Origin: a virus
DNA: 47,540 bases
Direction: 5' to 3' (one strand)
IMG/VR virus record: IMGVR_UViG_3300028388_000898
Location: 1-47,540 of that record
Shown: positions 32,753 through 40,534 of the stretch, piece after piece
How the letters are laid out: each line of letters opens with the position of its first letter
How positions within the stretch are numbered: position 1 is the stretch's first letter
Position numbers and translations under genes: made by a program
Notes under the pieces: generated by a model
Told to the model about the DNA's origin: nothing
What the model saw: the letters and a program-made list of their open reading frames with translations, nothing else
The model's database searches: none

Positions 32753-33152
32753 GGTTATCCTCCCGGTATTGCGACGCGAACCTTGGCCGCGCTGGCATGC
32801 GCTCGGCAATGCGTTCGCGGTTGACAGCCAGCGCGGTGGCTGTCGGCGTGTAGTCCTGCCAGTGCATCGCGTCCAAGTATGCAGCGGCTCGCGGCCATTT
32901 CCACAGCGGCGTAAATCCGCGACGAGTGCACTCGGCATGCAGTTGAAAATACCGTTCGTGCAGCCAGCGAAGACGCGTACAGAAGAACGTCACGTGGCCC
33001 TTGCCTAACGTGTACGCAGACAGCGGCTCTTTACGATAGCGCTGGTAGCGGCCTTTGACAAGGTTGTTGGGAATGCGCGTCAGCTCGCGGTGCTCTGCTA
33101 ATAGATGCTGGTCACACAGTTCTTCGACGGGTACAACGTTGATTCGTGTCAC
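32715..33152 (-). CDS. Pyrimidine-dimer DNA glycosylase (T4 endonuclease V-like)
   Basis: A 145-residue protein collinear with T4 DenV from its first residue: TRIN at 2-5, DQHL at 14-17, AEHREL at 19-24 and YTLGKGHVTFF in the middle. Thr2 would be the amine nucleophile after Met removal, and Glu23 the catalytic acid. The enzyme removes UV-induced dimers and nicks the abasic site. The GTG start at 33152 is chosen because it exactly places Thr at position 2 and follows GAGGACA; an upstream GTG would add 13 residues. Unusual in phages of this size. Confidence 0.92.
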   Translation of the reverse strand: MTRINVVPVEELCDQHLLAEHRELTRIPNNLVKGRYQRYRKEPLSAYTLGKGHVTFFCTRLRWLHERYFQLHAECTRRGFTPLWKWPRAAAYLDAMHWQDYTPTATALAVNRERIAERMPARPRFASQYREDNHARSLSQTVHTG

Positions 33153-33193
33153 TTTGGTGTCCTCTTTGGTTGGTACGCCAAACACTAGCACCG

Positions 33194-33583
33194 TCAGACG
33201 TCAGGTGCAAGCCTTTTTCGCAGCCATCTGTAAAACACATCCTGCGTCACAGTGATATACGACCACGATTCGTCGACAATCAACGATGCAGGTAAGCAGT
33301 ACGCCCACGGCTTGCGGTTCTGTCGATACGCCAGTACGGGGAACCTCCCGCAGTCCATAGCTTGCTGCACACACTGTATCCACCACACGTTAACCGCCAG
33401 ACTCTCATGTCGCTTTACCTCCAAGGCAATACCGGGTATTCCCATGATGTCTGCACCTCCTTCACGCACCTGATCAAGATTGCGCGACAGCGGTTCAGGC
33501 AGCAAGTCGGCGAACTCTGCGTCTAACAGCTTACACAGCTCGCGTTCGCCGACTTGGCCTTTTGTGCGTTGCATGCGTCCCAT
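33194..33583 (-). CDS. PD-(D/E)XK nuclease (Holliday junction resolvase-like)
   Basis: A 129-residue small nuclease. KGQVGERELCKLL (8-20) provides the first acidic helix, GGADIMGIPGIALEVKRHES (about 42-61) gives the D...ExK active site, and VWWIQCVQQA is the conserved Q-containing helix. Such proteins resolve branched DNA before packaging. It lies 3 bases from the next small gene. Confidence 0.8.
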   Translation of the reverse strand: MGRMQRTKGQVGERELCKLLDAEFADLLPEPLSRNLDQVREGGADIMGIPGIALEVKRHESLAVNVWWIQCVQQAMDCGRFPVLAYRQNRKPWAYCLPASLIVDESWSYITVTQDVFYRWLRKRLAPDV

Positions 33584-33586
33584 AGG

Positions 33587-33739
33587 CTAGCGCGCTTTCC
33601 AACGCAGCCCGCACAACCAGCGGTTATCGCCTGCCGTCTTGTACACAGGCACGCCGAACAGCCGCGCAATGCACATCGAGCCGATCCGTGTGTACGTGAA
33701 CACCAGCAAATTAACGTGACGCTCGTTTTTCCATGCCAT
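33587..33739 (-). CDS. Hypothetical basic protein, 50 aa
   Basis: Start ATG 33739 overlaps the stop of the upstream zinc-binding small gene (TGATG). Basic and aromatic (RWLCGLRWKAR at the end) with two Cys. Unknown; identified by coupling and tight packing. Confidence 0.5.
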   Translation of the reverse strand: MAWKNERHVNLLVFTYTRIGSMCIARLFGVPVYKTAGDNRWLCGLRWKAR

Positions 33740-33921
33740 CAGACTTCCTCCTGTGCTGGATCCAGCCGTGCCAGCGTCATTGAGAAGATTTGGTCGCTGT
33801 GGCACAGATCGCAATACGGCGAAGGCGGTGCAGGTGGTCGATCAATGTCAGCAAAACAACAGCCAATGCACGGCGTATCCTTGTACGGGGATTGAATGAG
33901 TTTGGGCACAGCGATAATCAT
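33739..33921 (-). CDS. Small zinc-ribbon-like protein, 60 aa
   Basis: A 60-residue protein with CIGCC (about 17-21) and CDLCH (about 36-40), two CxxC pairs of a zinc ribbon. Start ATG 33921 overlaps the preceding stop. No known family. Confidence 0.55.
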   Translation of the reverse strand: MIIAVPKLIQSPYKDTPCIGCCFADIDRPPAPPSPYCDLCHSDQIFSMTLARLDPAQEEV

Positions 33922-34439
33922 GCGCGGTTCTCTGCCTCGGCGTCCCAATGCGGCGTGACGACGTATTCCGTAAATCCTTTAGGCGGCGAACTTTGATGCG
34001 CGCTGCAAGCCAAGCAAGCGTCAGGAAGGCGTGTCGCGCCTGCGATACAGTGCACGCACTTAGGACACCAGTTCGCACAGTATGGATACACGCTGTCGCG
34101 ACACGGCGTCGCGCCTGCCGGAGCGTCGTGGCAGTTAACAATGTCGACGTCCAAGTCTTCGAACGTTATGCCGACGCCAACCTCTTTCGCAGCCGCGTCC
34201 ATAAGCTCCGCTTGCAGCATCTGGTACGCACGATCAACGGCATCGCGTGCTTCGCGCAAGTCCTGCACTTCGTCGCCTTTGCCACGCAGCCCAGCGCACA
34301 ACAGCTTCTCGATTGCATGCTGTCGTGCAGGGCAGCGCACGTCGAACGCTTTCAGCACGGCATAAACGTCAACTTTGTCTGCGCCCACAGTTTGAATCTG
34401 TCGCAGGTACTTCGACCTGCTGTCGTTGAAATCAGGCAT
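33918..34439 (-). CDS. Phage protein with helical N-terminus and Cys-rich C-terminus, 173 aa
   Basis: The N-terminal ~65 residues (DVYAVLKAFDVRCPARQHAI then KLLCAGLRGKGD) match a widespread small phage protein of unknown function. The C-terminal half adds a cluster of many cysteines and histidines (CRDSVYPYCANWCPKCVHC), likely one or two zinc sites. ATG 34439 is chosen; the upstream frame opens without a good start. Confidence 0.7.
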   Translation of the reverse strand: MPDFNDSRSKYLRQIQTVGADKVDVYAVLKAFDVRCPARQHAIEKLLCAGLRGKGDEVQDLREARDAVDRAYQMLQAELMDAAAKEVGVGITFEDLDVDIVNCHDAPAGATPCRDSVYPYCANWCPKCVHCIAGATRLPDACLACSAHQSSPPKGFTEYVVTPHWDAEAENRA

Positions 34440-34452
34440 AATCAAGTCCTCG

Positions 34453-34656
34453 TCAAGTGTGGTCTTCCCAGTCCCAGAACCAGACTGGTCCGAGCATGGT
34501 AGCAAACGTTGGATGCTGTCGCAACCAGTAGCGGCCAAGGTAGCGCGTACCCTCTTCCATCAAATGCACGTCATGATAGACACCAACACGCGGCTCCATG
34601 GCACACGCAAGCCGTTTGCCGTCAAGCGGTCCGCCTTGGCAAGTGAAGCTCAGCAT
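34453..34656 (-). CDS. Hypothetical protein, 67 aa
   Basis: A beta-rich small protein with an N-terminal strand (LSFTCQGGPLDGKRL) and aromatic C-terminus (WFWDWEDH). Similar 'GGPLDG' starts occur in small phage proteins. Function unknown; sits between the HAD phosphatase and the Cys-rich gene. Confidence 0.6.
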   Translation of the reverse strand: MLSFTCQGGPLDGKRLACAMEPRVGVYHDVHLMEEGTRYLGRYWLRQHPTFATMLGPVWFWDWEDHT

Positions 34657-34663
34657 AGCAGAA

Positions 34664-35128
34664 CTAACGGTAGCCGCTCGCCAGCCGGTCAGACTGTTTG
34701 CGATGGCGGAAGAATGTCAGCGCTTGCGGCCAATGGTAGCCGTCTGTGAAGCGTAACAGTGTTCCGGCGAACTCCTCGCATCTGGCTTTATGCGGCCTGT
34801 CGTCACACAGGAAGTCGCCAGCATCGCCAAGGAAGCCCTTGTTGTGCGTGACCACGATGCGCCGCTTCAGCTCAGGCAAGTGCTCCAGTATCCAGGACAC
34901 CTTGTCCGCGTACGCTTGCGCATAACCTGTCGGCGGCTTCGTGGCGATCCATACGTCGTAGCCCATACCGATCAAACTGCGCACAGCATCCAGCGCGCCC
35001 GGTATGGGTGCAAGCCGCAAATAGATTCCGTCAAGGCATTTGACTTCGTCGCCTGTTAGGCCATGCTCGTTCATGTAGCCTTCGAAGTCAACAATAACGC
35101 CGTCCATGTCTACAAACACGCGGTTCAT
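34664..35128 (-). CDS. 5'(3')-deoxyribonucleotidase-like HAD phosphatase
   Basis: A 154-residue HAD enzyme. DMDGVIVDF at 7-15 is motif I, an ATKPP Ser/Thr-type motif II lies near 62-66, and FLCDDRP near 106-112 is motif IV. Such proteins dephosphorylate nucleoside monophosphates and are common in phages that tune nucleotide pools. The upstream 54-residue gene overlaps its start (ATGA-like). Confidence 0.8.
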   Translation of the reverse strand: MNRVFVDMDGVIVDFEGYMNEHGLTGDEVKCLDGIYLRLAPIPGALDAVRSLIGMGYDVWIATKPPTGYAQAYADKVSWILEHLPELKRRIVVTHNKGFLGDAGDFLCDDRPHKARCEEFAGTLLRFTDGYHWPQALTFFRHRKQSDRLASGYR

Positions 35129-35289
35129 TGCAGCGCCTCCCCGTTCTTGTCCAGCTCAGCTCCTGTCAGCGTGCTGTTAACCCATCCGAACTCTTGGCTG
35201 TATCGGAAGACGAGATTGTGACGGCCGAGCTTGTAATAGTGCCCGTTGTATTTCCAGCGTGCTCCGTCTGGCATAGTATACAAGCTCAC
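35125..35289 (-). CDS. Small protein, 54 aa (GTG start)
   Basis: Open frame from GTG 35289 (overlapping the upstream stop as GTGA) to TGA overlapping the next ATG. An internal ATG at 35274 would make 49 residues. The product is aromatic and beta-like, with a WKYNGHYYKLG stretch. Its perfect fit between two genes, with overlaps at both ends, supports it. Confidence 0.55.
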   Translation of the reverse strand: MSLYTMPDGARWKYNGHYYKLGRHNLVFRYSQEFGWVNSTLTGAELDKNGEALQ

Positions 35290-35489
35290 GCTCGCGCCCT
35301 CCGCCGTTCAACCACGATGGCACCGCCTCCGTGCTGAATGTAGCACTGGACGCCTCGATGCTTGTCGACAGCGTCTTGAACTTGATTGATAGTAGCGTTG
35401 CGAACAGTGAGCATGTACTGCCCGTTAGCCAACGCTTCGGATATCAGCAGATCAAGCGACGGCTGAAGGTCGTAAGCTGGAAGCGGCAT
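35286..35489 (-). CDS. Hypothetical protein, 67 aa
   Basis: A 67-residue product with an N-terminal helix, a strand around MLTVRNATI, and a basic tail (ERRRARA). It lies just downstream of the small-terminase candidate. No known motifs. Confidence 0.5.
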   Translation of the reverse strand: MPLPAYDLQPSLDLLISEALANGQYMLTVRNATINQVQDAVDKHRGVQCYIQHGGGAIVVERRRARA

Positions 35490-35492
35490 GGT

Positions 35493-36047
35493 TTAGTCCT
35501 CACTAAGTTGTTCCAGCAGCTTAGGCAGCTCTTCGATATCTTGCTGCACCTTCAAGATCTCCATAAGGTCGTTAGCCTCTTGAATGGTGAGCTTACCGCC
35601 TGCCACGCCCGCTAGAATTTGTTTGGTTGTCTGCGCCTCTATTTTACGCAATTCGCCAGACTGGCGCAACAGCGGGGATAGCACTTCCCACGCCCTATCA
35701 AGATCTGTTTGGTCCACGCGATCCTTCGCGATGCTAGTACGCCTGCCGATAGCGCGATCAAGTACACCGCGTACAACGTACTCGGCGTCCCGGATAAACA
35801 GCATGCGCAAGTCGGCGATACTTTCGGCTGTTGCGGTGTACCCCGGCTCACCAGCATTTGGGTCGTGCTCCAAGTCTCGCTCCCAGCCACGCGGGTCAGC
35901 CCTGTCGGCAGGGGCCAGCCTAGCCCGCAAGTGGGCAGGCCAGCCGCTACCGTTGTCGCTAAGCCCCTCGAACATGGCCTCCCACGCAGGCGTCTTGCAC
36001 ACGTGGTCGCGGTACTTGATTTCATCGGGTATGGTGATGTCACTCAT
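35493..36047 (-). CDS. Helical protein, candidate terminase small subunit
   Basis: A 184-residue helical acidic protein. The C-terminus (KLTIQEANDLMEILKVQQDI then LPKLLEQL, about 151-180) resembles the C-terminal oligomerisation part of some phage small terminases and their regulators. No HTH is obvious. It is far from terL (about 6 kb) but in the same leftward arm. The name is tentative. Confidence 0.4.
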   Translation of the reverse strand: MSDITIPDEIKYRDHVCKTPAWEAMFEGLSDNGSGWPAHLRARLAPADRADPRGWERDLEHDPNAGEPGYTATAESIADLRMLFIRDAEYVVRGVLDRAIGRRTSIAKDRVDQTDLDRAWEVLSPLLRQSGELRKIEAQTTKQILAGVAGGKLTIQEANDLMEILKVQQDIEELPKLLEQLSED

Positions 36048-36064
36048 ACCCGTGGCTTATAGCG

Positions 36065-36256
36065 TCAAACCTTCTTGGTGTCAATACCGTTGCGTTTGAG
36101 CGCGTACGCACAGGCAGACCGCACGCGATGCCGCGTCGCGCGTGAGAAGCCGTAGTCAAGGACAACCGGCACGAGCTTTCCTGCTGCAATAGCACGGTCG
36201 CACATGTCTTTGACAAGCATGCGTTCGTACAAGTCTTGCTCAGCTGTACGTGCCAT
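36065..36256 (-). CDS. Hypothetical basic protein, 63 aa
   Basis: A 63-residue basic helical product with alternating Arg and hydrophobic residues, no cysteine motif. It overlaps the MazG-like gene stop by 1 base. It may be DNA-binding. Confidence 0.5.
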   Translation of the reverse strand: MARTAEQDLYERMLVKDMCDRAIAAGKLVPVVLDYGFSRATRHRVRSACAYALKRNGIDTKKV

Positions 36257-36837
36257 CAGAAGTTCTTGCCGCCGTGCTTATAGGCGCGCCCCTTGTTATA
36301 TGCAGCCTTCGCCGTCATGGCCTCGCCGATGTCGTATCCGTACAAAGCCAAACGATGCAGACTGCCAACACAGGCCGCGAGGTACTGCGACGGATCAGTA
36401 TCGTGGCGCATGCACTCCAGCGCGTCGCTTAGCCCCTTGTGCGCCGATAGTATGGCGAAGAACACAGCCGCCTGATTCATGGCGTGGCGCTGCACAATGC
36501 CGCCAGACATGAACGCTTCGAACGTATCGAAGTCTGTGCGTACAGATGCCGCGTGCTCAGCCACCATTGCGTCCAGATGCATACCGACATCCCAGCCGCG
36601 AACATGGCTAACGTCAGCAATACGAATCAGCGTGTCCGCCGCCTCGCATGCCACGCCGGACAACTCCGGCAAATGGTCATCGTTCGCATTGTCCAGGAAC
36701 GCGTCGAACAGCTCCGTCAACTCACTGTGGCACAGCGCAATGATTTCTCCGTTGTTGCGTGCGTTATCCCACCAACCCTTCGACGCCGCTGTTGTGTGCA
36801 CGTCGGCTGCAAAGTTATCCCAAAGTGTTTTTAACAT
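36256..36837 (-). CDS. MazG-like nucleotide pyrophosphohydrolase
   Basis: A 193-residue protein. GWWDN at 21-25 precedes an all-alpha NTP-PPase core with Glu39 and Glu42 in SELTEL and Glu65 with Asp68 in EAADTLIRI, the paired acidic metal sites of the MazG family. Such phage enzymes hydrolyse (d)NTPs or alarmones such as (p)ppGpp. Start ATG 36837 follows GAGGGCA. Confidence 0.75.
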   Translation of the reverse strand: MLKTLWDNFAADVHTTAASKGWWDNARNNGEIIALCHSELTELFDAFLDNANDDHLPELSGVACEAADTLIRIADVSHVRGWDVGMHLDAMVAEHAASVRTDFDTFEAFMSGGIVQRHAMNQAAVFFAILSAHKGLSDALECMRHDTDPSQYLAACVGSLHRLALYGYDIGEAMTAKAAYNKGRAYKHGGKNF

Positions 36838-36847
36838 GATCTTGCCC

Positions 36848-37072
36848 TCAAAAAGTCTGCGGCTGTGCGACGCCGCGAATTGCCCACATGAACCCGGTCT
36901 GCAGATTGGTCTTGCCAATCGCCACACTACGCTGATCCAAGCCCTGCACCGCCTCGAGCTTTGCGATGTACGCTCCCACCTGTTCGGCAAGCTGTTTACC
37001 TTCGTTCATCAGAGCAATTTCGTCTTCGCTCAGTTCACGATAGCCGGTAATCTTGCGATGTTGATTATCCAC
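36848..37072 (-). CDS. acb2: Acb2/Tad1-like cyclic-nucleotide sponge (anti-CBASS/anti-Thoeris candidate)
   Basis: A 74-residue helical-hairpin protein. ITGYRELSEDEIALMNEGK (8-26) and then DQRSVAIGKTNLQTGFMWAIRGVAQP (46-71, positions approximate) match the Acb2/Tad1 hairpin family. As I recall it, Tyr11 and Lys26 are the residues that Acb2 uses to bind 3',3'-cGAMP, and both fall at the same numbers here. Acb2 sequesters CBASS signal molecules, and Tad1 sequesters Thoeris signals. The gene is early in the leftward arm, next to a DUF7220-like membrane protein. Confidence 0.75.
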   Translation of the reverse strand: MDNQHRKITGYRELSEDEIALMNEGKQLAEQVGAYIAKLEAVQGLDQRSVAIGKTNLQTGFMWAIRGVAQPQTF

Positions 37073-37325
37073 GTCTTTCGCCTTTGCGGTATACCCGCGT
37101 CTCGAATGCGTGGACTGTCCTATGCAGTCCAGCGTTAAAGAACCGCCGCCAGATGTAAGACCTGACGACGCTGACCACAGTAAACAACGCCGTCACCCAG
37201 AACGGCGACGTCTGCAGTGTTGCAAACTGTAATACGATATGCGCGTACACAAGATACGCGACGAGGAATCCAGTTGCATAATTAGCAAAGACTTCTAGTA
37301 TTGATTCTAGTTTTGTTTGGTGCAC
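37065..37325 (-). CDS. Inner-membrane protein (DUF7220-like)
   Basis: An 86-residue protein with two membrane helices (ATGFLVAYLVYAHIVLQF and VTALFTVVSVVRSYIW) and a basic C-terminus (RRFFNAGLHR). The pattern 'QTKLESI..' followed by two helices and 'RSY..RR.FN' is that of DUF7220 phage proteins, often found beside Acb2-like genes. It overlaps the Acb2-like gene by 8 bases. Confidence 0.65.
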   Translation of the reverse strand: MHQTKLESILEVFANYATGFLVAYLVYAHIVLQFATLQTSPFWVTALFTVVSVVRSYIWRRFFNAGLHRTVHAFETRVYRKGERRG

Positions 37326-37379
37326 AGTATGTCCTCATTGTCTGCATACGCTAGCATAAGCAGAACATGTTGCCAAGCG

Positions 37380-37544
37380 CTACCGCGTCAGGTCACGCCC
37401 TGCTAGTAGTGTCAGACCAAGGCCGATCACGTATACCCACCAGACAAGGCTTCCGAGTTCGTGTCCGTTGGCTTGCGCGATGTGAGATGCGACGGCTGTT
37501 GGTGTTACGGCCAATAGTATGTATCCAATGCGTTTACGTTGCAT
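37380..37544 (-). CDS. Small membrane protein, 54 aa
   Basis: ATG 37544 lies a few bases after AAAGGAC on the minus strand. The product has two hydrophobic stretches (GYILLAVTPTAVA and WWVYVIGLGLTLLAG). It is the first gene after the repeat array and precedes the DUF7220-like gene by 54 bases. Unknown role. Confidence 0.5.
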   Translation of the reverse strand: MQRKRIGYILLAVTPTAVASHIAQANGHELGSLVWWVYVIGLGLTLLAGRDLTR

Positions 37545-37572
37545 AATACGTGTCCTTTGTTAGATGACTTTG

Positions 37573-37923
37573 CAAATACACAGTACACAGCTAATACACG
37601 CCGCTTTGTGTATTTGTAACTTGCTGTTTTGGTTAGCGTATTACCCCTCACACACACTCAAATACACAAATACATTAAGCCCAGACCAATCCACGTGTGC
37701 TTATGGGGGGTGCGTGTATTTGTGTATTTGCCGCCATCCTCAAACTGTGTATTTGTAACCCATTGTTTTTCTTTGTGTATTTGCCAAATACACAAGCCCT
37801 CAAATACACACGCCCCGGTGTGTACGCTGTGTATTGGTGTGTATTTGACTTTCGTCTACCGTTTTGCACCGCCTATCCCCTTTGTGTATTTGACGTGTAA
37901 TCTTGTGTATTTGCGTGTATTTG
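37573..37923. repeat. Array of TGTGTATTTG repeats in both orientations (candidate origin iterons or operators)
   Basis: Exact or near-exact copies of the decamer are seen on the plus strand at 37607, 37713 (first base C), 37721, 37746, 37774, 37838, 37883, 37904 and 37914 (first base C). On the other strand, as CAAATACACA, they begin at 37573, 37659, 37785 and 37801. A one-mismatch copy is near 37828. Spacing is irregular, some overlap, and the array lies immediately downstream of the primase-helicase. An origin with initiator sites is my first guess; a regulator-binding array is the alternative. Confidence 0.75.
37773..37795. repeat. Perfect inverted repeat of two decamer units (23 bp)
   Basis: Arms TTGTGTATTTG and CAAATACACAA are separated by one base, giving a 23-bp near-palindrome at the centre of the array. 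It could be a dimer-binding site or a cruciform-forming origin element. Confidence 0.75.
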
Positions 37924-37950
37924 AGGTGAATGCCTAACCGCCTGCGCAGT

Positions 37951-40197
37951 CTAGCATTCCTCCTCGTACCAGAAGTGATCCACTAGCTTGTTATTCCTGC
38001 CTGCGTACTTTTCGTGTGCAACATGTTCTGTCCCATCCGACAACTCGCGTCGCAGCGCCTCGCGCATACCACCCGGAAGCCTCTGTATATTGCGTACGCG
38101 GTTCTTAATTGTGCCCCAACCAATCTTCCGACCGCCTTGCTTTTTGAGCCACTGCACACACCCACGCAGCGCGGCGTCGTAATCCCCGCTAAACATTTTG
38201 TCGCGGTAAAGTTCGGCCTGATACTGGATACTAGCCCACACGATTTTCTCAGCCCACAGAATATGCTCTGCTGTAATCGTCATCCCTTTAGGGTCATCCA
38301 TGCAGGCACGGCCGAGGGCTAGCGACTCCACGTTCATTTCCATGCGGCCTGCGATGCCTGCTTCATAGCTGCCACGTGGCAAGTCCATCGCACGCTGTCG
38401 AATACGGTTTAGCTGCGCTGTGGCGTCTGGCGACACGTGCACTCGAAACGGCGACACTACACGCTTCACGTCGGTAACGGGATCGCCGTTAACCTTGAGC
38501 GCTGCCAGCGTGGCGAGCGTGTCAGTGACGTGATTTGGAAGGGTGAGCTCGTCGGGTGTAAAGTTCGGGTCTGTTGGAGCGCGCTTGTATAGGGATACCG
38601 GGAGTATTAGAAAACGCGCTGCAAAGCCGTCTTCGATGTCTTCAATGGACACGCCGCGTAGAAGCTGCGCCTCTGTAGCTGCGCCTGCGACGACAAGGTT
38701 AGGGCTGTAGACCTGTTTACCGCCGTCGCCCTTTAGCATCCGCGTGACGTATACATCGCCCGCCATAGGCCACAGGCGAAGCCAAGCGTCCATGACGCCT
38801 GCCCTTGGGTCACCGGGCTTTTTAAGAGCCGCTAGCACCTTGCCGAATTCGTCCACGCACATAAGCGCGTCCGGGGAGTCCTTGACAGCATCTTCTAAGC
38901 CCTGCCCTGAGCCACCCAAGCCTCGCAACCCGTTCATTAGGTGCGTTGTTTCCTGCCGTTTGAAACCAAGAAATGACAGAACGCTTCTAGGACCGGATAT
39001 AAGCGTCCCCTTGCCGCAACTGTTGTCCCCGATGGCCGCTAGGTATAGGCGAGCCCGCCCGCGCCGTGTGGTGGCTACCCGCCCGCCTAGGACGTGTGCA
39101 ACAATAGCCGCTGTCGCTAGCATGGCGGATGCTTTGTTCTGCACAAAGCGTGACTTGTCTATCGCCCGCGCCAAGTCGCCCCAAGCCCCCGGAGGCGCAA
39201 GGACGTCCTCATGCAAGAGCTGGTGTTCGTGGTTGGAAATGTCGTCTTCAAATTCGTAGCTTTGCTCCGGTGCAGATTGCACGCCAAGCGACGCGTTCGC
39301 GTCGTGCACTGTGCACACGTTGTCACCGATTTGGATCTGCACCTCTTTACTAATTTCAGCGATGCCGCGTGCGTGATACTTCTGCATGTCCCAACCGTTT
39401 TCCATGCCGCGTGCGTATGCTTCCAGTTCGAATGCGTCCATGAACTTGTGGTGCGGAACATTGGGCATACTGTTCGCGTGATAGATGCGGGCTATGCGCT
39501 GACCTTCGCGACCGGGCTGGCGTGCATCGTAGAGCACAATGCCGCCTGGATCGCTGCCTTGCAGATTAGTCCAGCGGTTAGGCTTTTCCATCTTGAACAG
39601 CGCTGGATGCGCCGCGAGTACGCTTTCAATGCTGTTATAGTAGTTGAACCAGAAGGCGACGGAATGCTTGTTATTAACAACGGACTCGGCGGAGTTATTG
39701 GACGCGTACTCAGCGAGTTCCCGTTCCAGCGCTTGTTGTAGTCTCAGCCAGAAGTCCACCAGCTTTTGCGGCATAACCGTCGGGACGCGGCTACCCTCGC
39801 AGGCATAGTGCCCGCCGTCTGGGTAAGCAGAACCGGGCATGGCGTCTTGATGCGTTGGGCCAGTGCGAAGCTCAAGAATGCCTTCAAATGAAATGTAGGA
39901 GAGGGGGACCCCGTCAGGTATTTGGAAAAGCAATTTTGCGGTGTTCTGCTTGGGGCTGACGATCTGCATGTACTGCGCATCGTGGCGCATAGCTGCAAGC
40001 TCTGGCAACGTGCGCTCAATAGCTGCAACATCGTCCATGTCCACGGCGCAAGTGCTGTGATGAATAAGCCCGACGCCTGTTGCGCCATGATACGTCCTTG
40101 CAGCGTCAAACGTCATTGGGTGGTTAGGCCAATCATCGAGGAATGGCCGTTTCCCGTTTAGCGGAGTAAACGTCGCACGCGTCCACAGAGCGGTCAT
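37951..40197 (-). CDS. Primase-helicase (prim-pol-like N-terminus, DUF3987-like helicase C-terminus)
   Basis: A 748-residue replication protein. The N-terminal ~170 residues have AEP/prim-pol features: GVGLIHHS followed by AVDMDD at 51-56 (metal-binding Asp pair) and a later THQD/His segment. The second half has a P-loop GDNSCGKGT (about residue 395) and a VDEFGK Walker B region, typical of DUF3987-like helicases. Such fused proteins prime and unwind replicating phage DNA. The start codon at 40197 follows the small RHH-like gene by 4 bases. The repeat array lies just downstream. Confidence 0.85.
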   Translation of the reverse strand: MTALWTRATFTPLNGKRPFLDDWPNHPMTFDAARTYHGATGVGLIHHSTCAVDMDDVAAIERTLPELAAMRHDAQYMQIVSPKQNTAKLLFQIPDGVPLSYISFEGILELRTGPTHQDAMPGSAYPDGGHYACEGSRVPTVMPQKLVDFWLRLQQALERELAEYASNNSAESVVNNKHSVAFWFNYYNSIESVLAAHPALFKMEKPNRWTNLQGSDPGGIVLYDARQPGREGQRIARIYHANSMPNVPHHKFMDAFELEAYARGMENGWDMQKYHARGIAEISKEVQIQIGDNVCTVHDANASLGVQSAPEQSYEFEDDISNHEHQLLHEDVLAPPGAWGDLARAIDKSRFVQNKASAMLATAAIVAHVLGGRVATTRRGRARLYLAAIGDNSCGKGTLISGPRSVLSFLGFKRQETTHLMNGLRGLGGSGQGLEDAVKDSPDALMCVDEFGKVLAALKKPGDPRAGVMDAWLRLWPMAGDVYVTRMLKGDGGKQVYSPNLVVAGAATEAQLLRGVSIEDIEDGFAARFLILPVSLYKRAPTDPNFTPDELTLPNHVTDTLATLAALKVNGDPVTDVKRVVSPFRVHVSPDATAQLNRIRQRAMDLPRGSYEAGIAGRMEMNVESLALGRACMDDPKGMTITAEHILWAEKIVWASIQYQAELYRDKMFSGDYDAALRGCVQWLKKQGGRKIGWGTIKNRVRNIQRLPGGMREALRRELSDGTEHVAHEKYAGRNNKLVDHFWYEEEC

Positions 40198-40201
40198 TGC
40201 G

Positions 40202-40495
40202 CTACCCCGCGTAGTTGTTATTGAGGTTCTTGCGAACGCGCTGTCGGTCTACTTTGCGTAACCGTTTGTAGATCTCGTAAAGGCACTGACGAAGGTTGTT
40301 GTATTCGATACCGTTAGCAATCGATACCGGATCCGCCGTTTCCAATACGTCGACGCTGTCGTATTGGCGGATGCACGCACGCACGCCAGCTGACGCGCTG
40401 CCGTTTCCAATTAGTTTGGCGCGAAGCAGTTCTTTGTCCGTCAAGCCGATTGTTCTGCCGATGATTTTTTGATCGCCTAGTTGCGGGCGCGGCAT
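40202..40495 (-). CDS. Small basic protein, 97 aa, first gene of the leftward arm
   Basis: ATG 40495 is preceded by GGAGGACA, a good ribosome-binding site. The product has a short strand-like start (RPQLGDQKIIGRTIGLTDKE) and two helices with basic residues (VRACIRQYD, KRLRKVDRQRVRK), reminiscent of ribbon-helix-helix or other small DNA-binding proteins. As the first gene after the control region and just before the primase-helicase, it may regulate the divergent promoters. Confidence 0.65.
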   Translation of the reverse strand: MPRPQLGDQKIIGRTIGLTDKELLRAKLIGNGSASAGVRACIRQYDSVDVLETADPVSIANGIEYNNLRQCLYEIYKRLRKVDRQRVRKNLNNNYAG

Positions 40496-40534
40496 GGGGT
40501 GTCCTCCGGTTGGTTTATAAGGTTTGCGGAGGCT

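Larger units (their letters stand above)
37545..37950. other. Non-coding interval between the primase-helicase and the leftward accessory genes
   Basis: No gene with a ribosome-binding site fits here. The interval is AT-rich compared with its neighbours and is dominated by the TGTGTATTTG repeats. The open frames across it only translate the repeat (Cys, Ile, Phe, Val, Tyr strings) and are not convincing. It lies between two genes on the same strand, so it is not a simple divergent promoter. Confidence 0.7.

Noticed and set aside
37573-37923. CRISPR array
   Set aside because: Units are 10 bp, occur in both orientations with irregular spacing and overlaps, and no cas genes are present.
37564-37937. 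Open frames across the repeat array on both strands (e.g. strings of Cys, Ile, Phe, Val, Tyr)
   Set aside because: They only translate the TGTGTATTTG repeat, lack ribosome-binding sites and have unlikely composition.
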